This document shows positions 8,926-18,961 of a stretch of 64,000 nucleotides of DNA, in pieces. Source of the DNA: Pseudodesulfovibrio sp. JC047 (GTDB taxonomy: Bacteria > Desulfobacterota > Desulfovibrionia > Desulfovibrionales > Desulfovibrionaceae); assembly GCF_010468615.1 (NCBI RefSeq), contig NZ_WUEH01000011.1, positions 62,001-126,000 on the forward strand. The letters are read 5' to 3'. Both the position numbers and the translations under genes were made by a program. Position 1 is the first letter of the stretch; each line of letters opens with the position of its first letter. The notes below the pieces were generated by a model, which was not told the origin of the DNA, ran no database searches, and saw only the letters and a list, made by a program, of their open reading frames with translations.

Positions 8926-10191
8926 ATGGCCAATATAGTGGTTTTCGGTTCCCAATGGGGGGACGAGGGTAAAGGCAAGATCGTTGATATGCTCGCCGAG
9001 AAGTCGGACGCGATTGTCCGTTTTCAGGGCGGGAATAATGCCGGTCATACCTTGGTAGTCGATGGAGAGCAGTGCATTCTGCATCTGATTCCTTCCGGCG
9101 TTTTGCATCCCGGTAAGCAGTGCCTTATCGGAAACGGTGTTGTTTTGGATCCGGTTGTCTTTTGCGAAGAACTGGACAAGTTGGCGGCAAAAGGGGTGGA
9201 CGTGTCACCTGCTCGCATGATGGTGAGCAAGAAGACACACGTCATCCTGCCATATCATTGTCACATGGACGCGGCCCGGGAAGGAGCCAAGTCCTCTGAC
9301 GGCAAGATCGGCACCACCGGACGAGGCATCGGTCCTTGTTATGAAGACAAGATGAGTCGGTGTGGCATCCGTGCCGGAGATTTCAGTAATCCTGAATTGC
9401 TCAAGGCCAAGATCACGACCGCACTTGTGGAAAAGAATGTGCTTTTTGAGCATCTGTATGGGGTAGAACCTCTGGATGCCGAAGCGGTATTCAATGAAAT
9501 TTTGCCTGTGGCCGAGCGAGTGCTTCCCTATTTGGGCGACGTGTCGTCCGCCATTCAGGAAGCCCAGGGGCATGTCCTGTTCGAAGGCGCGCAGGGCACC
9601 CATCTCGATATCGATCACGGCACCTATCCGTTCGTGACATCCTCCAATACCGTGACCGCCAATGCCGCATCCGGCTCGGGCTGTTCGCCGCGAGACCTGG
9701 AGCGTATCATCGCCATCGTCAAGGCGTACACCACGCGTGTCGGTTCCGGACCGTTCCCTACGGAGCAGTTCGAGGAAGACGGTACCTACTTGCAGACCCA
9801 TGGACACGAATTTGGGGCAACCACTGGACGGAAACGTCGGTGTGGTTGGCTTGATCTGGTGGTCCTCAAGGAGTCTGTCCGATTGAATGGACCGACCGAA
9901 TTGGCCATCACCAAACTGGACGTGCTGTCCGGCTTGAAAGAAGTCAAACTCTGTGTCGCGTATGAGTACAACGGCGAACGAATTGCGTATCCGCCGCAGG
10001 AACAGAATGGTTTGGCCCATGTCACGCCCGTGTATGAAACCATGCCCGGATGGGATGAGGACATCACCGGCGCACGGAGTTGGGATGACCTCCCGGCCAA
10101 TGCCGTGGCGTATCTGAAACGGATTGAAGCGGTTTCCGGTGTGAAAATCGGTATCGTGTCTGTTGGTCCTGATCGGGTACAGACCTTTTAA
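8926..10191 (+). CDS. purA: Adenylosuccinate synthetase PurA
   Basis: Joins IMP and aspartate using GTP, the committed step to AMP. The 421-residue product starts at ATG 8926 behind an AAGGAG site. The GTP-binding loop [14 protein letters not shown] is at 8-21, with GGNNAGHT and TGRGIGP further on, and the length is normal. Its stop is 15 bases before holB, so purA, holB and the acetyltransferase gene probably share a transcript ending at the terminator at 11551. Confidence 0.97.
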   Translation: MANIVVFGSQWGDEGKGKIVDMLAEKSDAIVRFQGGNNAGHTLVVDGEQCILHLIPSGVLHPGKQCLIGNGVVLDPVVFCEELDKLAAKGVDVSPARMMVSKKTHVILPYHCHMDAAREGAKSSDGKIGTTGRGIGPCYEDKMSRCGIRAGDFSNPELLKAKITTALVEKNVLFEHLYGVEPLDAEAVFNEILPVAERVLPYLGDVSSAIQEAQGHVLFEGAQGTHLDIDHGTYPFVTSSNTVTANAASGSGCSPRDLERIIAIVKAYTTRVGSGPFPTEQFEEDGTYLQTHGHEFGATTGRKRRCGWLDLVVLKESVRLNGPTELAITKLDVLSGLKEVKLCVAYEYNGERIAYPPQEQNGLAHVTPVYETMPGWDEDITGARSWDDLPANAVAYLKRIEAVSGVKIGIVSVGPDRVQTF

Positions 10192-10206
10192 GTTTGGAGG
10201 TAGGAC

Positions 10207-11049
10207 ATGTCATTGAAAGGTGATCCGCTGGCTGCTCTGGTTGGGCACGACCACGCGGTTAAACGCCTCAATGCCATTGCTCACGACCCTCCCCAATCAA
10301 TTGTCATCGAAGGTGGCGACGCGGATTCCCGCGTCGCCCTTGCCTTGTATTGGGCCATGCGGTTGAACTGCGCGTCCGGCTCCGTCCCGTGTGGACAGTG
10401 TGCGGCGTGCAAGCAGATCGGTGATCTTGCCTTCAATGATTTGGTGTTTTTTGATGGTCGGGAAGGGCTGATCAAGGTTGATCCGGTTCGGCAGATGCGG
10501 TCCACCTGGGGGCAGCCGCCCAATGGTGACGGCTACCGGGTGACGATTTTTGCCGAAGCCCAGATGTTCATGACCGAAGCGGCCAACGCGTTGCTCAAGT
10601 CACTTGAAGAACCTCGTCCCGGCAATGTCTTTGTCCTTGCCGCTCCGCAACGGGAACGGTTGTTGGAAACCTTGATTTCCCGGTCTTGGGTTGTCACGCT
10701 GGCTTGGCCAGATGTGCGTCAGAATTCGCCGGAAGTTTCTGAATGGGTTCAGGCTTTGGTGACATTTTGGCAAACTGGCCGAGGCTGGTTCGCCCGAACT
10801 TCATCCAAGGGGGCCGTGGACAAACATCTTGCCATGCAGGTGGTGCTCGGAATGCAGCGGGAACTCCGCGAAGCCATGTCCGGCTCGTGCGGAACTTCAG
10901 TGTCTGTTTCGTTAGCCAATTCTCAGGATTTGCCCTCGTTGAGACGGATCGGTCTGGTGCTCGACAAGGCCCAGGAAGCCTTGAATACACAAGTGCCAGT
11001 CAATCCTGCCATGGTGTTGGATTGGGTGGCCACACGGATGGTAAAATAA
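10207..11049 (+). CDS. holB: DNA polymerase III delta' subunit-like clamp-loader protein
   Basis: A 280-residue clamp-loader subunit. A zinc module is visible as C55, C62, C65 and C68 (CxxCxxC core). The conserved NALLKSLEEP is at about 127-136. The P-loop position (EGGDADSRVA) lacks GKS/T, as expected for delta' which does not hydrolyse ATP. It is shorter than E. coli HolB at the C-terminus. The stop codon abuts the ATG of the next gene. Confidence 0.85.
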   Translation: MSLKGDPLAALVGHDHAVKRLNAIAHDPPQSIVIEGGDADSRVALALYWAMRLNCASGSVPCGQCAACKQIGDLAFNDLVFFDGREGLIKVDPVRQMRSTWGQPPNGDGYRVTIFAEAQMFMTEAANALLKSLEEPRPGNVFVLAAPQRERLLETLISRSWVVTLAWPDVRQNSPEVSEWVQALVTFWQTGRGWFARTSSKGAVDKHLAMQVVLGMQRELREAMSGSCGTSVSVSLANSQDLPSLRRIGLVLDKAQEALNTQVPVNPAMVLDWVATRMVK

Positions 11050-11529
11050 ATGCATATACTTCCATTTTCCAATCATGACACTGAGGCGATCGTTGCCTTG
11101 ATTACGTCTATTCAGATCGATGAATTTGGTGTGGAGACGTCGGCTGAAGATCAACCGGATTTGCGTACCATCCCGGAATACTATCAACATGGTGCGGGGA
11201 ATTTCTGGCTGGCCTTCGAAGGGGATGAACTGGTGGGCACCATTGCCCTGCTGGATACCGGAAACGGGCTGTGTTCACTGCGAAAGATGTTTGTGAAAAA
11301 GGCATATCGTGGCAAGAAATATCATGTGGGGGCCTCTCTGATGCAAACGCTGCTCGACTGGGCGCGGGAGCGTGTTGTTCAGGCCGTGTACCTCGGGACT
11401 GTGGATGTGTATCATGCCGCGCACCGATTTTATGAAAAGAACGGATTTGTCGAGATTCCCGGAACTCAGTTGCCGCAACAGATTCCGGTCATGGATGTGG
11501 ATGTGAAATTTTATCGGTATACTTTTTAA
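11050..11529 (+). CDS. GNAT family N-acetyltransferase
   Basis: A 159-residue GNAT fold protein. The acetyl-CoA pyrophosphate loop is in the stretch VKKAYRGKKYHVGASL (Q/R-x-x-G-x-G/A equivalent), preceded by the beta-4 strand SLRKMFV. The C-terminal FYEKNGF motif is typical. It starts immediately after the holB stop codon, suggesting translational coupling. The acyl acceptor is unknown. Confidence 0.85.
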   Translation: MHILPFSNHDTEAIVALITSIQIDEFGVETSAEDQPDLRTIPEYYQHGAGNFWLAFEGDELVGTIALLDTGNGLCSLRKMFVKKAYRGKKYHVGASLMQTLLDWARERVVQAVYLGTVDVYHAAHRFYEKNGFVEIPGTQLPQQIPVMDVDVKFYRYTF

Positions 11530-11550
11530 TTTTTTCGGCAGTGAAAAGAA

Positions 11551-11590
11551 AGCCGCCCGGACCTGAGTTGGTCCGGGCGGCTCTTTTTTT
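11551..11590 (+). terminator. Strong terminator after the purA-holB-GNAT unit
   Basis: A perfect 13-bp stem, AGCCGCCCGGACC (11551-11563) with GGTCCGGGCGGCT (11570-11582), is followed by a C and seven T. It lies between convergent genes and may work both ways. Confidence 0.93.
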
Positions 11591-11607
11591 GTGTCGTGTC
11601 GAACGGG

Positions 11608-13308
11608 TTATGCTTCGACCTTTTTACCCAGGAAGCGGACTGCCAGTCCGGTCAGGGCGATGCCGACAGGCAGAGTGATGTAGACCGGCATTCCGAGACC
11701 AGCCGGAATGTAGCCTGCCACAACAGCGATGATCGCAACCGTCGAGGCATACGCGAGCTGCGTCTTGACGTGATCGATATGGTCACAGGCCGATCCCATG
11801 GAAGACAGGATGGTCGTGTCCGAGATCGGGGAGCAGTGGTCGCCGAAGATCGCGCCGGTCAGGACTGAGCCGATGTTCAGGATGACGTAGTTCGGATCGC
11901 CCTGGAGCGCAAAGGCGAGCGGAATGGCCAACGGCATGAGGATCCCCATGGTGCCGTAAGATGTTCCGGTGGCGAATGAAATGATCGATCCGAGGACAAA
12001 GATGATGGACGGCAGCAGGAAGGGCGGCAGTGTGTCGGACAACACATTGACCAGATACACGGCGGTGCCCAGTTCCTTGATAACGCCGGACAGGGACCAT
12101 GCGAGCAACAGGATGACGGCGGTGATGTTCATGGACTTCACACCCGTGACCCAGGTCTCGATGGCTTCCTTGATGGGCAGAATCCGTTTCATGACGGCCA
12201 TGGCTATGGCGACCATGCTGGCGATCAGTGCGGCCTGGAACAGCACCACGGAGGCATCGGATGCGCCGAAACAATCACGCATGGATGCGAAGCTCAGCGG
12301 TGAGGCCTTGATGGCCGCCATCTGTGCGGGGTCGTCAATAGCTCCATATCCGTTGAAATAGAAACCGAGGAATGCGGTGACGATCAGGGTTCCGATGGGA
12401 ATGATCGCGTTCCAGATGGACAGTTTGATACCCGGAACCGGTTCGAGACTGGATGACTCTTCGGCTGCCATGGGGGTGGAATTGTCGGCAATGACCTTGC
12501 CTTCGGTCCGGGCACGCTTTTCGGCTTTGTACATGGGGCCGAATTCCCGCATGAACCAGATGGTGAAGAGGATGAAAACCAGAATGAAAATGTTGTAAAA
12601 ACGGAATGGAATGGTTTCCACGAAAACGCCATATGCGTTGGCGTCGATAGGAATCATCTGGTATCCGTCACGGATCAAACCGACTTCGTAGGCCACCCAG
12701 GTTGAAATCAGAGCGATACCCGCGATAGGAGCGGCTGTGGCATCGATGATGAATGCGAGTTTTTCGCGGGAGACCTTCATGCGGTCCGTGACCGGGCGCA
12801 TGATTGGGCCGACGGTCAGGGAGTTGGCGTAATCATCGAAGAAGATGAACAGACCCATGAGCCAGGTGACGAACTGGGAACTGCGGGGTGTCTTTGCCCG
12901 TTTGACCAGTGCATCGGCAATAGCCTTTGCGCCGCCCATTTTTGAGACCAGGGCGATCAGTCCACCGATAGCCAGGCATTGCAAGATGATACCTGCGTTC
13001 CAGCTGTCGGCCAGAGAACCGAGTATTTCGCCGGAAAACCGCAGGAATGCGTCGATCAGGGCGTGGTAGATGTCCCACCCTCTGATATCAAGCATGAAGC
13101 AACCGGAGAATACGCCGAGAAAGAGTGACAGGACGACGTTTTTGGTGATGAACGCGAGAACAATGGCAACCACAGGTGGAATCAGCGTCAGCAGACCGAA
13201 AATTTCGGCATTGGCTGCGCCTTTGGAGGCGTCGGCAGCCATGGCGGGGACGGCACACATGGCCATGACCGCAAGACAGCCGAGAGTAAGCGTCAGAAAT
13301 TTTTTCAT
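11608..13308 (-). CDS. NhaC-type Na+/H+ antiporter family protein with a signal peptide
   Basis: Multi-span inner-membrane transporter (566 residues) of the Na+/H+ antiporter NhaC superfamily. Characteristic segments are FFDDYANSLTVGPIMRPVTD and, later, SFATGTSYGTMGILMPLAIP, typical of this group in sulfate reducers. The chosen start at 13308 has a GGAAAGGA ribosome site and gives a cleavable-looking signal peptide (MKKFLTLTLG... ending AMA-AD). Ion and substrate are not determined; some relatives carry organic or amino acids. The frame opens 30 codons further upstream without a ribosome site. Confidence 0.88.
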   Translation of the reverse strand: MKKFLTLTLGCLAVMAMCAVPAMAADASKGAANAEIFGLLTLIPPVVAIVLAFITKNVVLSLFLGVFSGCFMLDIRGWDIYHALIDAFLRFSGEILGSLADSWNAGIILQCLAIGGLIALVSKMGGAKAIADALVKRAKTPRSSQFVTWLMGLFIFFDDYANSLTVGPIMRPVTDRMKVSREKLAFIIDATAAPIAGIALISTWVAYEVGLIRDGYQMIPIDANAYGVFVETIPFRFYNIFILVFILFTIWFMREFGPMYKAEKRARTEGKVIADNSTPMAAEESSSLEPVPGIKLSIWNAIIPIGTLIVTAFLGFYFNGYGAIDDPAQMAAIKASPLSFASMRDCFGASDASVVLFQAALIASMVAIAMAVMKRILPIKEAIETWVTGVKSMNITAVILLLAWSLSGVIKELGTAVYLVNVLSDTLPPFLLPSIIFVLGSIISFATGTSYGTMGILMPLAIPLAFALQGDPNYVILNIGSVLTGAIFGDHCSPISDTTILSSMGSACDHIDHVKTQLAYASTVAIIAVVAGYIPAGLGMPVYITLPVGIALTGLAVRFLGKKVEA

Positions 13309-13807
13309 GAAATCCTTTCCTTGAACAACAGTTAGACAAAAAACAATCGGGTTGGTGCAGGGTAAAAGCGATGCTTTGAGCGCTGCGCGCACTTGCATAG
13401 ACCATATATCAGGACTTGTCGATATAAAGTCCGAAGAAGAAGAGTCCTCTGCGTGAAGAGTGGGTCGTGACGGGCCTTCTTGAGGTGGCGGAGACGGACG
13501 GGGTTTGTCCGTTTTGGCATTCGGTATGTGGTTTCCTTCATGGCGAAAGCGTGAGCGAATAGTGCTGTAATATTCAGCGGATGGTGAAAGAGGTGCGAAG
13601 CAGGAGCGTGTCTCGTTGTTGAATATCAGCGTCTTCGGATGACTCTTTCAGACCTGAAAAACAGTGTGGTAGTAGGCTGGGAAGCCGCTTAAACGCTCGT
13701 TTTAATCCCAAAAAGACTTTGACTCGAATATGACAATGGCCTATCGTCGCCGACTATTACTGATTACTATTTTAGAGCATTCAATCAACCTTTCAGGAAA
13801 GATAGTT
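13309..13807. other. 500-base divergent regulatory region
   Basis: No credible gene; a 69-codon minus-strand frame here has no ribosome site and an unlikely composition. On the plus side a perfect small palindrome AAACG-CT-CGTTT lies at 13691-13702. A possible promoter follows: TTGACT at 13719-13724, 17-base spacer, TATCGT at 13742-13747. These would drive the acyl-CoA dehydrogenase cluster. The palindrome is a candidate operator. Confidence 0.35.
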
Positions 13808-15919
13808 ATGTATACACTGCGTACTCTTCCGGGAGACGACGTTCGTCAGATCATGTGGCGTTTTGCTGAACGTTTCGACCTCCAGATGTCGGTGCAGTCC
13901 GCCCGATCCATTGCCCGCAGCACGGTTGCCAAACTCGTGGCTGAAGGCGCGCGTAATACGCACGAGTGGACCGATCAGAAAAATGATCTTCTGACTGCAT
14001 TCGATCAGTCCGGTTTGACCGCACTGTTCATGGACCCCCATCAGGGTGGTTTTATCGAAGGCCCCAAGAATTTCGCCCTGGCCCTGGTCGCTTTTGAGCT
14101 GGCCTGGGTCGATGCCGGTGCCGCAACGTCCTCGTTGGCATCCAATCTGGCGTTGGCTCCCATCCATGAGAAAGGCACTCCCGAACAGCGTGATTATTAT
14201 ATGTCCAAATGTGTCCCTCCCCAGCCGGGCGAGGACCGTGAAATCTGGCGTGGCGCATTCGCGTTGACCGAGCCGCTGCCATACGTGGGGGTGGATACCG
14301 GCGTATTGTGCGGCAAGGCCTCCGTGGCCGACTGGACCGACGGCGAAGAGCCGATGCTTCAGATCGACAAGCGTGGCCGGTTCATCACCAACATGGATTT
14401 CGCCAACTTCGTGACCGCTGCCGTTGAATCGAATGACGATCGGATCAAGGGAACCTTCATGGTCATCCTTGAAGATACCGATGAAGGTATTTTCGATCGA
14501 GGCGCACCGACCTTGAAGATGGTGCATCAGCTGTCCTCCACTCGTGATCCTGTCTTGAATCTCAAGGTTCCGGCCTCTCGGATTATCGGTGGATACGATG
14601 TGGTTGATGGCGTGATCGTTCCCAAATACAACCATTCCGAAATTATCGGGGCCGTGTTCCACCGGACCCGTATCCCCGTTGGGCTGATGACTTCGGCCAA
14701 ACTGATTTCTGCTGTGGAGCCGGTCATTCGGTATCATCGAAATCGGTTTCGTGGTGGTGACGCCTGTTCCGAAGGCTCTCCCCGTTTTGACAAGGGGCTT
14801 CAGATCAATGAGGACGCACTCCAGCGGCTCGTCGATCTGTGGGCGTCCGGCGAAGCAGGGTGTTCCCTGGCCTTTGGCGCGTCCCGTCTGGCCGATCGTT
14901 TTGATCCCATTGAAAAGGCCAAGGAAGCACATTTCGAAGCGGAAGGCGTGACCTCTGTTCGCAAACAGATGGGCGTTTTGCGCAAGCTCAAGGAGCAGGT
15001 TTTCGAGTTCATTGATCTTGAATACACCCCGGAAGCCGAGCGCGATCAGGTCCGGTATGCCGAGTTGCAGTCCGACACATTGGTCCAGTATGCCTATATG
15101 GAAGCCCTGGCCGGTGTGCTTAATCCCGGTGTCAAGCTGTGGAATACCGGCGAAGGTGCCAACAAGATGCGAGAAGCCGTGGCGTTGGTCGGTGGATACG
15201 GTATCACCGAAGACTGCCCCGGTTTCCTGATGCAGAAGTGGACGGATTGCCAGCTCGAAGCGACCTACGAAGGGCCGGAAGCCGTGCAGCGTCGTCATCT
15301 GACCATGACCATGACATCGGATGTTTTCCAGCATATTATGGAAAATTGGGTGAAACAGATGCAGACCGCTGGTCAGCAGGTACCCGGTTTGGGTGGATAT
15401 GTCATTGCCTCGGCCATGGAGCTGTGGCAGTGGACGCTCAATCATCTCAAGACCGCCAAGGATGATGATGGCCGCAAGCTGTATCATAACAAACGCCAAG
15501 GTGTGACGTTCGCCATGGCCGATGCGCTTGGCTGGTTGCTTGGACCCTATTATTTGGCCATGGATGTCATGGAATTGATCGAAAAGGGTCCCATGTCTCC
15601 AACGCTGGCTGAAGGGCTTGATGATCTGACCGGATTCTACAAGGATCTGTGTCATATTCAGGCCGCCCGTGCCGCAGGTGAAGTCGCTCGTATCTGCACC
15701 GAACTGGTCTACGGATTCAACACCTGTTCGTGTAACCAGCCGGCTGCCGAACCAGGTGGCCAGTCCACATGTGCCGGTCGTGAAGATCTGGTTGATTTCC
15801 GCGCATTGAAGGCCAAGGTCGATATGTGCATGGCAGGGTCTCGCATGGCGAAAGATCGTGCCGGACATGCCCTGACCGAGGTCATGATCCCGGAAGCGCT
15901 CGATTATCCCATTGGTTAA
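13808..15919 (+). CDS. Acyl-CoA dehydrogenase family flavoprotein (large form)
   Basis: A 703-residue acyl-CoA dehydrogenase-like enzyme that would oxidise an acyl-CoA and pass electrons to the ETF encoded downstream. Visible features are the flavin-region motif ALTEPLPYVGVDTG, HRTRIPVGLM, and the late block GGYGITED...EATYEGPEAVQRRHL (about 470-497). At roughly 637-657 there is a Cys-rich insertion (TCSCNQ...TC) not expected in the family. It is longer than standard enzymes (380-600 residues). The start at 13808 follows AGGAAAG; an upstream ATG at 13730 has no ribosome site. First gene of a four-gene cluster. The substrate is unknown. Confidence 0.85.
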   Translation: MYTLRTLPGDDVRQIMWRFAERFDLQMSVQSARSIARSTVAKLVAEGARNTHEWTDQKNDLLTAFDQSGLTALFMDPHQGGFIEGPKNFALALVAFELAWVDAGAATSSLASNLALAPIHEKGTPEQRDYYMSKCVPPQPGEDREIWRGAFALTEPLPYVGVDTGVLCGKASVADWTDGEEPMLQIDKRGRFITNMDFANFVTAAVESNDDRIKGTFMVILEDTDEGIFDRGAPTLKMVHQLSSTRDPVLNLKVPASRIIGGYDVVDGVIVPKYNHSEIIGAVFHRTRIPVGLMTSAKLISAVEPVIRYHRNRFRGGDACSEGSPRFDKGLQINEDALQRLVDLWASGEAGCSLAFGASRLADRFDPIEKAKEAHFEAEGVTSVRKQMGVLRKLKEQVFEFIDLEYTPEAERDQVRYAELQSDTLVQYAYMEALAGVLNPGVKLWNTGEGANKMREAVALVGGYGITEDCPGFLMQKWTDCQLEATYEGPEAVQRRHLTMTMTSDVFQHIMENWVKQMQTAGQQVPGLGGYVIASAMELWQWTLNHLKTAKDDDGRKLYHNKRQGVTFAMADALGWLLGPYYLAMDVMELIEKGPMSPTLAEGLDDLTGFYKDLCHIQAARAAGEVARICTELVYGFNTCSCNQPAAEPGGQSTCAGREDLVDFRALKAKVDMCMAGSRMAKDRAGHALTEVMIPEALDYPIG

Positions 15920-16088
15920 ATCATGTTTGCGAGGGGAAAATGTGAAAACATTTTCCCCTCGTTTTTTATTGATAGTTCAGTGAAAGAATGACTGTTCGCA
16001 CGCCAGTATCTGTGCTGGGCGACAGCCACGGTTTCGGATATTTCCAAGCGTCCTGTCCCAGGAGGCTTGAGCCGTCGGAGGCATTTGT

Positions 16089-17930
16089 ATGAGTGATGAA
16101 ACTCCCAGAGCAGCAATGGAAACTGATATCGTCTGCGTCGGCTTTGGTCCGGCTGCGGGCGGTTTTTTGACCACATTGACCCGTGGCCTGATGAACGAAG
16201 ACGGAACCCCGGTGGCCGAATCCAAGGCCATGCCCGGGATGCCGCCGCAGGTGATTTGTTACGAACGTGCCGACGACATCGGGTTTGGCGTGTCCGGCGT
16301 GGTCACCAAAGGGCGGTCCATCTCGGCCAGTTTCCCCGACCTTGATCTTTCGCAGATTCCCATGGCCCACGAGGTCACACAGGAAAAAGTGTTGTATCTC
16401 AAGGACCCGGTCGGAGCCAGTCGTCGTCCCATTGCCTTTAAAATGGCGGACAAGCTTCTGTCCCGGTGGATGAAGGACGATGCGTTCGAATTGCCGTACA
16501 TTCCCCCGTTTTTGGAAAAACATCCGGGCATGATTTTTTCGCTCGGTCAATTTAATCAATGGATCGGTGGAAATTTGATGGGAACCGGACTCGCTCAGGT
16601 CTGGCCGTCCAGCCCGGTGGCGGAGCCGCTCATGCAGGGCAAGGCTGTCACTGGCGTGCGCATGGTCGATCAGGGCGTGGAAAAAGATGGGACGCCCGGT
16701 GCCGGTTTCATGCCCGGTATGGACATGAAAGCCGCTTTAACCGTGGTTGCCGACGGTCCGGTCGGACCTGTGGGTCAGCATCTTGACCGACAGCTCGGTT
16801 TGCCAGCGGGCAATCACCAGCGAGAATGGGCCGTGGGCATGAAATGTGTGGTTGATTTGCCCGAAGGGTGTGAATGGGAGCCGGGGACCGTGCTGCACAC
16901 GATCGGCTACCCCGAACCGGAAATTTTCGGCTTTTTGTATGTGTATCCCGGCAATGTGGCTTCTCTTGGCATTTTTGTGCCGTCATGGTTCGACAACCCG
17001 GTGCGGACCGCCTATCGCTACATGCAGCATTGGATGATGCATCCGTATTTGTGGAAGCATCTTGAAGGCGGCACCATGCGTTCCTGGGGCGCAAAATCCT
17101 TGAACGAATCCGGCCGACGCGGTGAACCGATCCTCTGTGGCGATGGTTTTGCCCGTATCGGCGAAGGGTCCGGTTCAACGAATATCCTGTCTGGTTCCGG
17201 TGTTGATGAAGCATGGGCCACCGGCGTACAGCTCGGTGAATCCGTGCTTGAATTGCTGAAGGACGGCAAGAAATTCACCAAGGAGAATCTGGAAGCCACC
17301 TACGTGGCCAAACGGCGTGCATCCTGGGTGGAAGAAGAGGCCGTGGCTGCGGAAAAGGCCCGCGAAGGATTCACCAAATCGGTGGTACGGGGCTTCATGG
17401 GCATGGGGCTTACCGGCTTGACCAAAGGGGTGCTGAACATGCCTGGCAAACAGATTCGACCGCAGGACCGGATTCCGACCATTGAGGATTATTACAAGGA
17501 CTTTATTTCAGAGAGCGAGATTCGATCGATTCGGGAAACGTGTGCCAAGCAAGGCTCCAGCCTGCATGATGCGTTGATGGATCGGGTCGGTTGGCCCGAG
17601 ATTCCGCTGGATGGCACGCTTCTGGTTTCCCAGCAGGATGCACTGCTCATGGGCGGCAAGGTCCAGGCCAATCCCGGATATGCCGATCATGTGCGTTTTG
17701 CCGATCCCGCGACGTGTGCCGCATGTCGGGAACAGCTCTGCATTGAGGCATGTTCCGGTCAGGCCATTGATACCAATCCCGAAGGCGGGGTGCCGCTGTT
17801 TGATCGAGAGAAATGTGTGCACTGCGGTGCGTGCATGTGGAATTGCAGCAAATCCAATTATAAAGATCCGGAACGGACCAATGTGCAATTCCGGGGTGGC
17901 TCTGGAGGGCTGCATTCCGCGGAAAATTAG
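16089..17930 (+). CDS. ETF:quinone oxidoreductase-like FAD protein with C-terminal ferredoxin domain
   Basis: A 613-residue flavoprotein with an N-terminal dinucleotide-binding motif VGFGPAAGG (17-25) and a C-terminal [4Fe-4S] ferredoxin-like region. The Cys groups are CAACREQLCIEAC (about 543-555) and CVHCGACMWNC (about 576-586). This order is that of ETF-ubiquinone oxidoreductase/FixC-FixX, which takes electrons from ETF and reduces membrane quinone, here presumably menaquinone. The segment GDGFARIGEGSGSTN is the second FAD contact region. It lies between the dehydrogenase and etfBA, which supports the role. A GGAGG site precedes the ATG. Confidence 0.85.
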   Translation: MSDETPRAAMETDIVCVGFGPAAGGFLTTLTRGLMNEDGTPVAESKAMPGMPPQVICYERADDIGFGVSGVVTKGRSISASFPDLDLSQIPMAHEVTQEKVLYLKDPVGASRRPIAFKMADKLLSRWMKDDAFELPYIPPFLEKHPGMIFSLGQFNQWIGGNLMGTGLAQVWPSSPVAEPLMQGKAVTGVRMVDQGVEKDGTPGAGFMPGMDMKAALTVVADGPVGPVGQHLDRQLGLPAGNHQREWAVGMKCVVDLPEGCEWEPGTVLHTIGYPEPEIFGFLYVYPGNVASLGIFVPSWFDNPVRTAYRYMQHWMMHPYLWKHLEGGTMRSWGAKSLNESGRRGEPILCGDGFARIGEGSGSTNILSGSGVDEAWATGVQLGESVLELLKDGKKFTKENLEATYVAKRRASWVEEEAVAAEKAREGFTKSVVRGFMGMGLTGLTKGVLNMPGKQIRPQDRIPTIEDYYKDFISESEIRSIRETCAKQGSSLHDALMDRVGWPEIPLDGTLLVSQQDALLMGGKVQANPGYADHVRFADPATCAACREQLCIEACSGQAIDTNPEGGVPLFDREKCVHCGACMWNCSKSNYKDPERTNVQFRGGSGGLHSAEN

Positions 17931-18140
17931 GATACAGACACAGCGTGAAAGTGATTTTGAGAGCATCCCCTTTGCGAATTCTTTTTCGTAAAGTGACAGA
18001 AAAGTTTTGGAGCGTCCAAAGTCCCTTTCTTCAAATGGGCTTTGGTCCCGCCGAGAGCGACTCGCTATAGGGCCGCCAAAGGCATAGATCGGGCGGCATG
18101 AGAAAAACGAGTGTCGCCATGTACACCAAGGAGAAACTGA

Positions 18141-18950
18141 ATGAGCAATGAATTCCACATTGTGGTTTGCGGTTCGATTGTCCCGGACCCGTTGCAAACG
18201 CTCGCCCCTCAGGATGGTCCCAATGGTCCTGTCCTGCAAAATGAAATGATGCTCCCTGCGGTTCTTGATCCGTGGGCGGGCCATGCCTTGTATGAAGCTG
18301 CCGATCTGGCGGCAAAACATCCCGGAAGTCAGGTCTGGCTGGTCAGCCTTGGTCCCAAGGCCAAATTGCAACAGGTCATGATGGCCGTGTCGCAGAAGGC
18401 TCCCTTCCAGTTGGTCGTGGCCGATGGTTCGGCCTCTGGTTTCGAGGATGGTTTCGAAACTGCCAAAACCCTTGCGGAGACCATTCAGGGTATCGCCGGG
18501 TTGGATATGTCGAAGCTGCTGTTGTTCGGTGGCTGGCAGTCCGCGTCTCGCGGGTCTGGTGCCGTGATGCAGATGGTCGGCGAAATGCTCGGAATGACGG
18601 AACAATTTCAGGGTGTTGATAAGCTGACTGTTGGCGACGATGGGGCTCTTGAAGTCTTGGAACGCATCGAAGGCGGCGCGTATCAGAAGTCCGTGGTGGA
18701 CGCTGCTCCGGCTGTACTGGGCTGGGCCACTGGTGATTTGCCCGAACCGCCGAACAACCCGCAGATTGGTATGCAGAATATGCAGAAAAACATGCCTGCG
18801 TTGCAACAGGCCAAGCCTGCCGATCTGTCTGGAACCAGCTTGAAATTCAGTGCTGTGGACGTGCCGCAACAACGTCGTGAGACTCGCGTGGTCAAGGACG
18901 TTCCCGTTGAAGAAGTGGCGAAAGAACTCGTCGAATGGATCAAGGGTTAG
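18141..18950 (+). CDS. etfB: Electron transfer flavoprotein beta subunit
   Basis: A 269-residue ETF beta-type protein. The N-terminus (HIVVCGSIVPDP), an ADLAAKHPGSQVWLVSLGP nucleotide-binding strand-loop and an ADGSASGFEDGF region match the ETF adenosine-binding fold. It pairs with the alpha subunit starting 12 bases downstream and would accept electrons from the acyl-CoA dehydrogenase. The start has AAGGAG 8 bases upstream. About 210 bases separate it from the preceding gene, so a secondary promoter is possible. Confidence 0.88.
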   Translation: MSNEFHIVVCGSIVPDPLQTLAPQDGPNGPVLQNEMMLPAVLDPWAGHALYEAADLAAKHPGSQVWLVSLGPKAKLQQVMMAVSQKAPFQLVVADGSASGFEDGFETAKTLAETIQGIAGLDMSKLLLFGGWQSASRGSGAVMQMVGEMLGMTEQFQGVDKLTVGDDGALEVLERIEGGAYQKSVVDAAPAVLGWATGDLPEPPNNPQIGMQNMQKNMPALQQAKPADLSGTSLKFSAVDVPQQRRETRVVKDVPVEEVAKELVEWIKG

Positions 18951-18961
18951 GGGGGACGAAC

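Noticed and set aside
10303-10350. Missing Walker A lysine in the clamp-loader protein as a sign of inactivation
   Set aside because: The delta' subunit normally lacks a functional P-loop; the zinc module and SLEEP motif are intact.
13332-13541. A 69-codon minus-strand frame upstream of the antiporter gene
   Set aside because: No ribosome site, an implausible Arg/Lys/Pro-rich product, and a position in a divergent promoter region.
13793-15868. A 691-codon open frame antisense to the acyl-CoA dehydrogenase gene
   Set aside because: It mirrors a real gene in a GC-rich codon context, has no ribosome site, and shows low-complexity His/Gly/Gln-rich composition without any domain.
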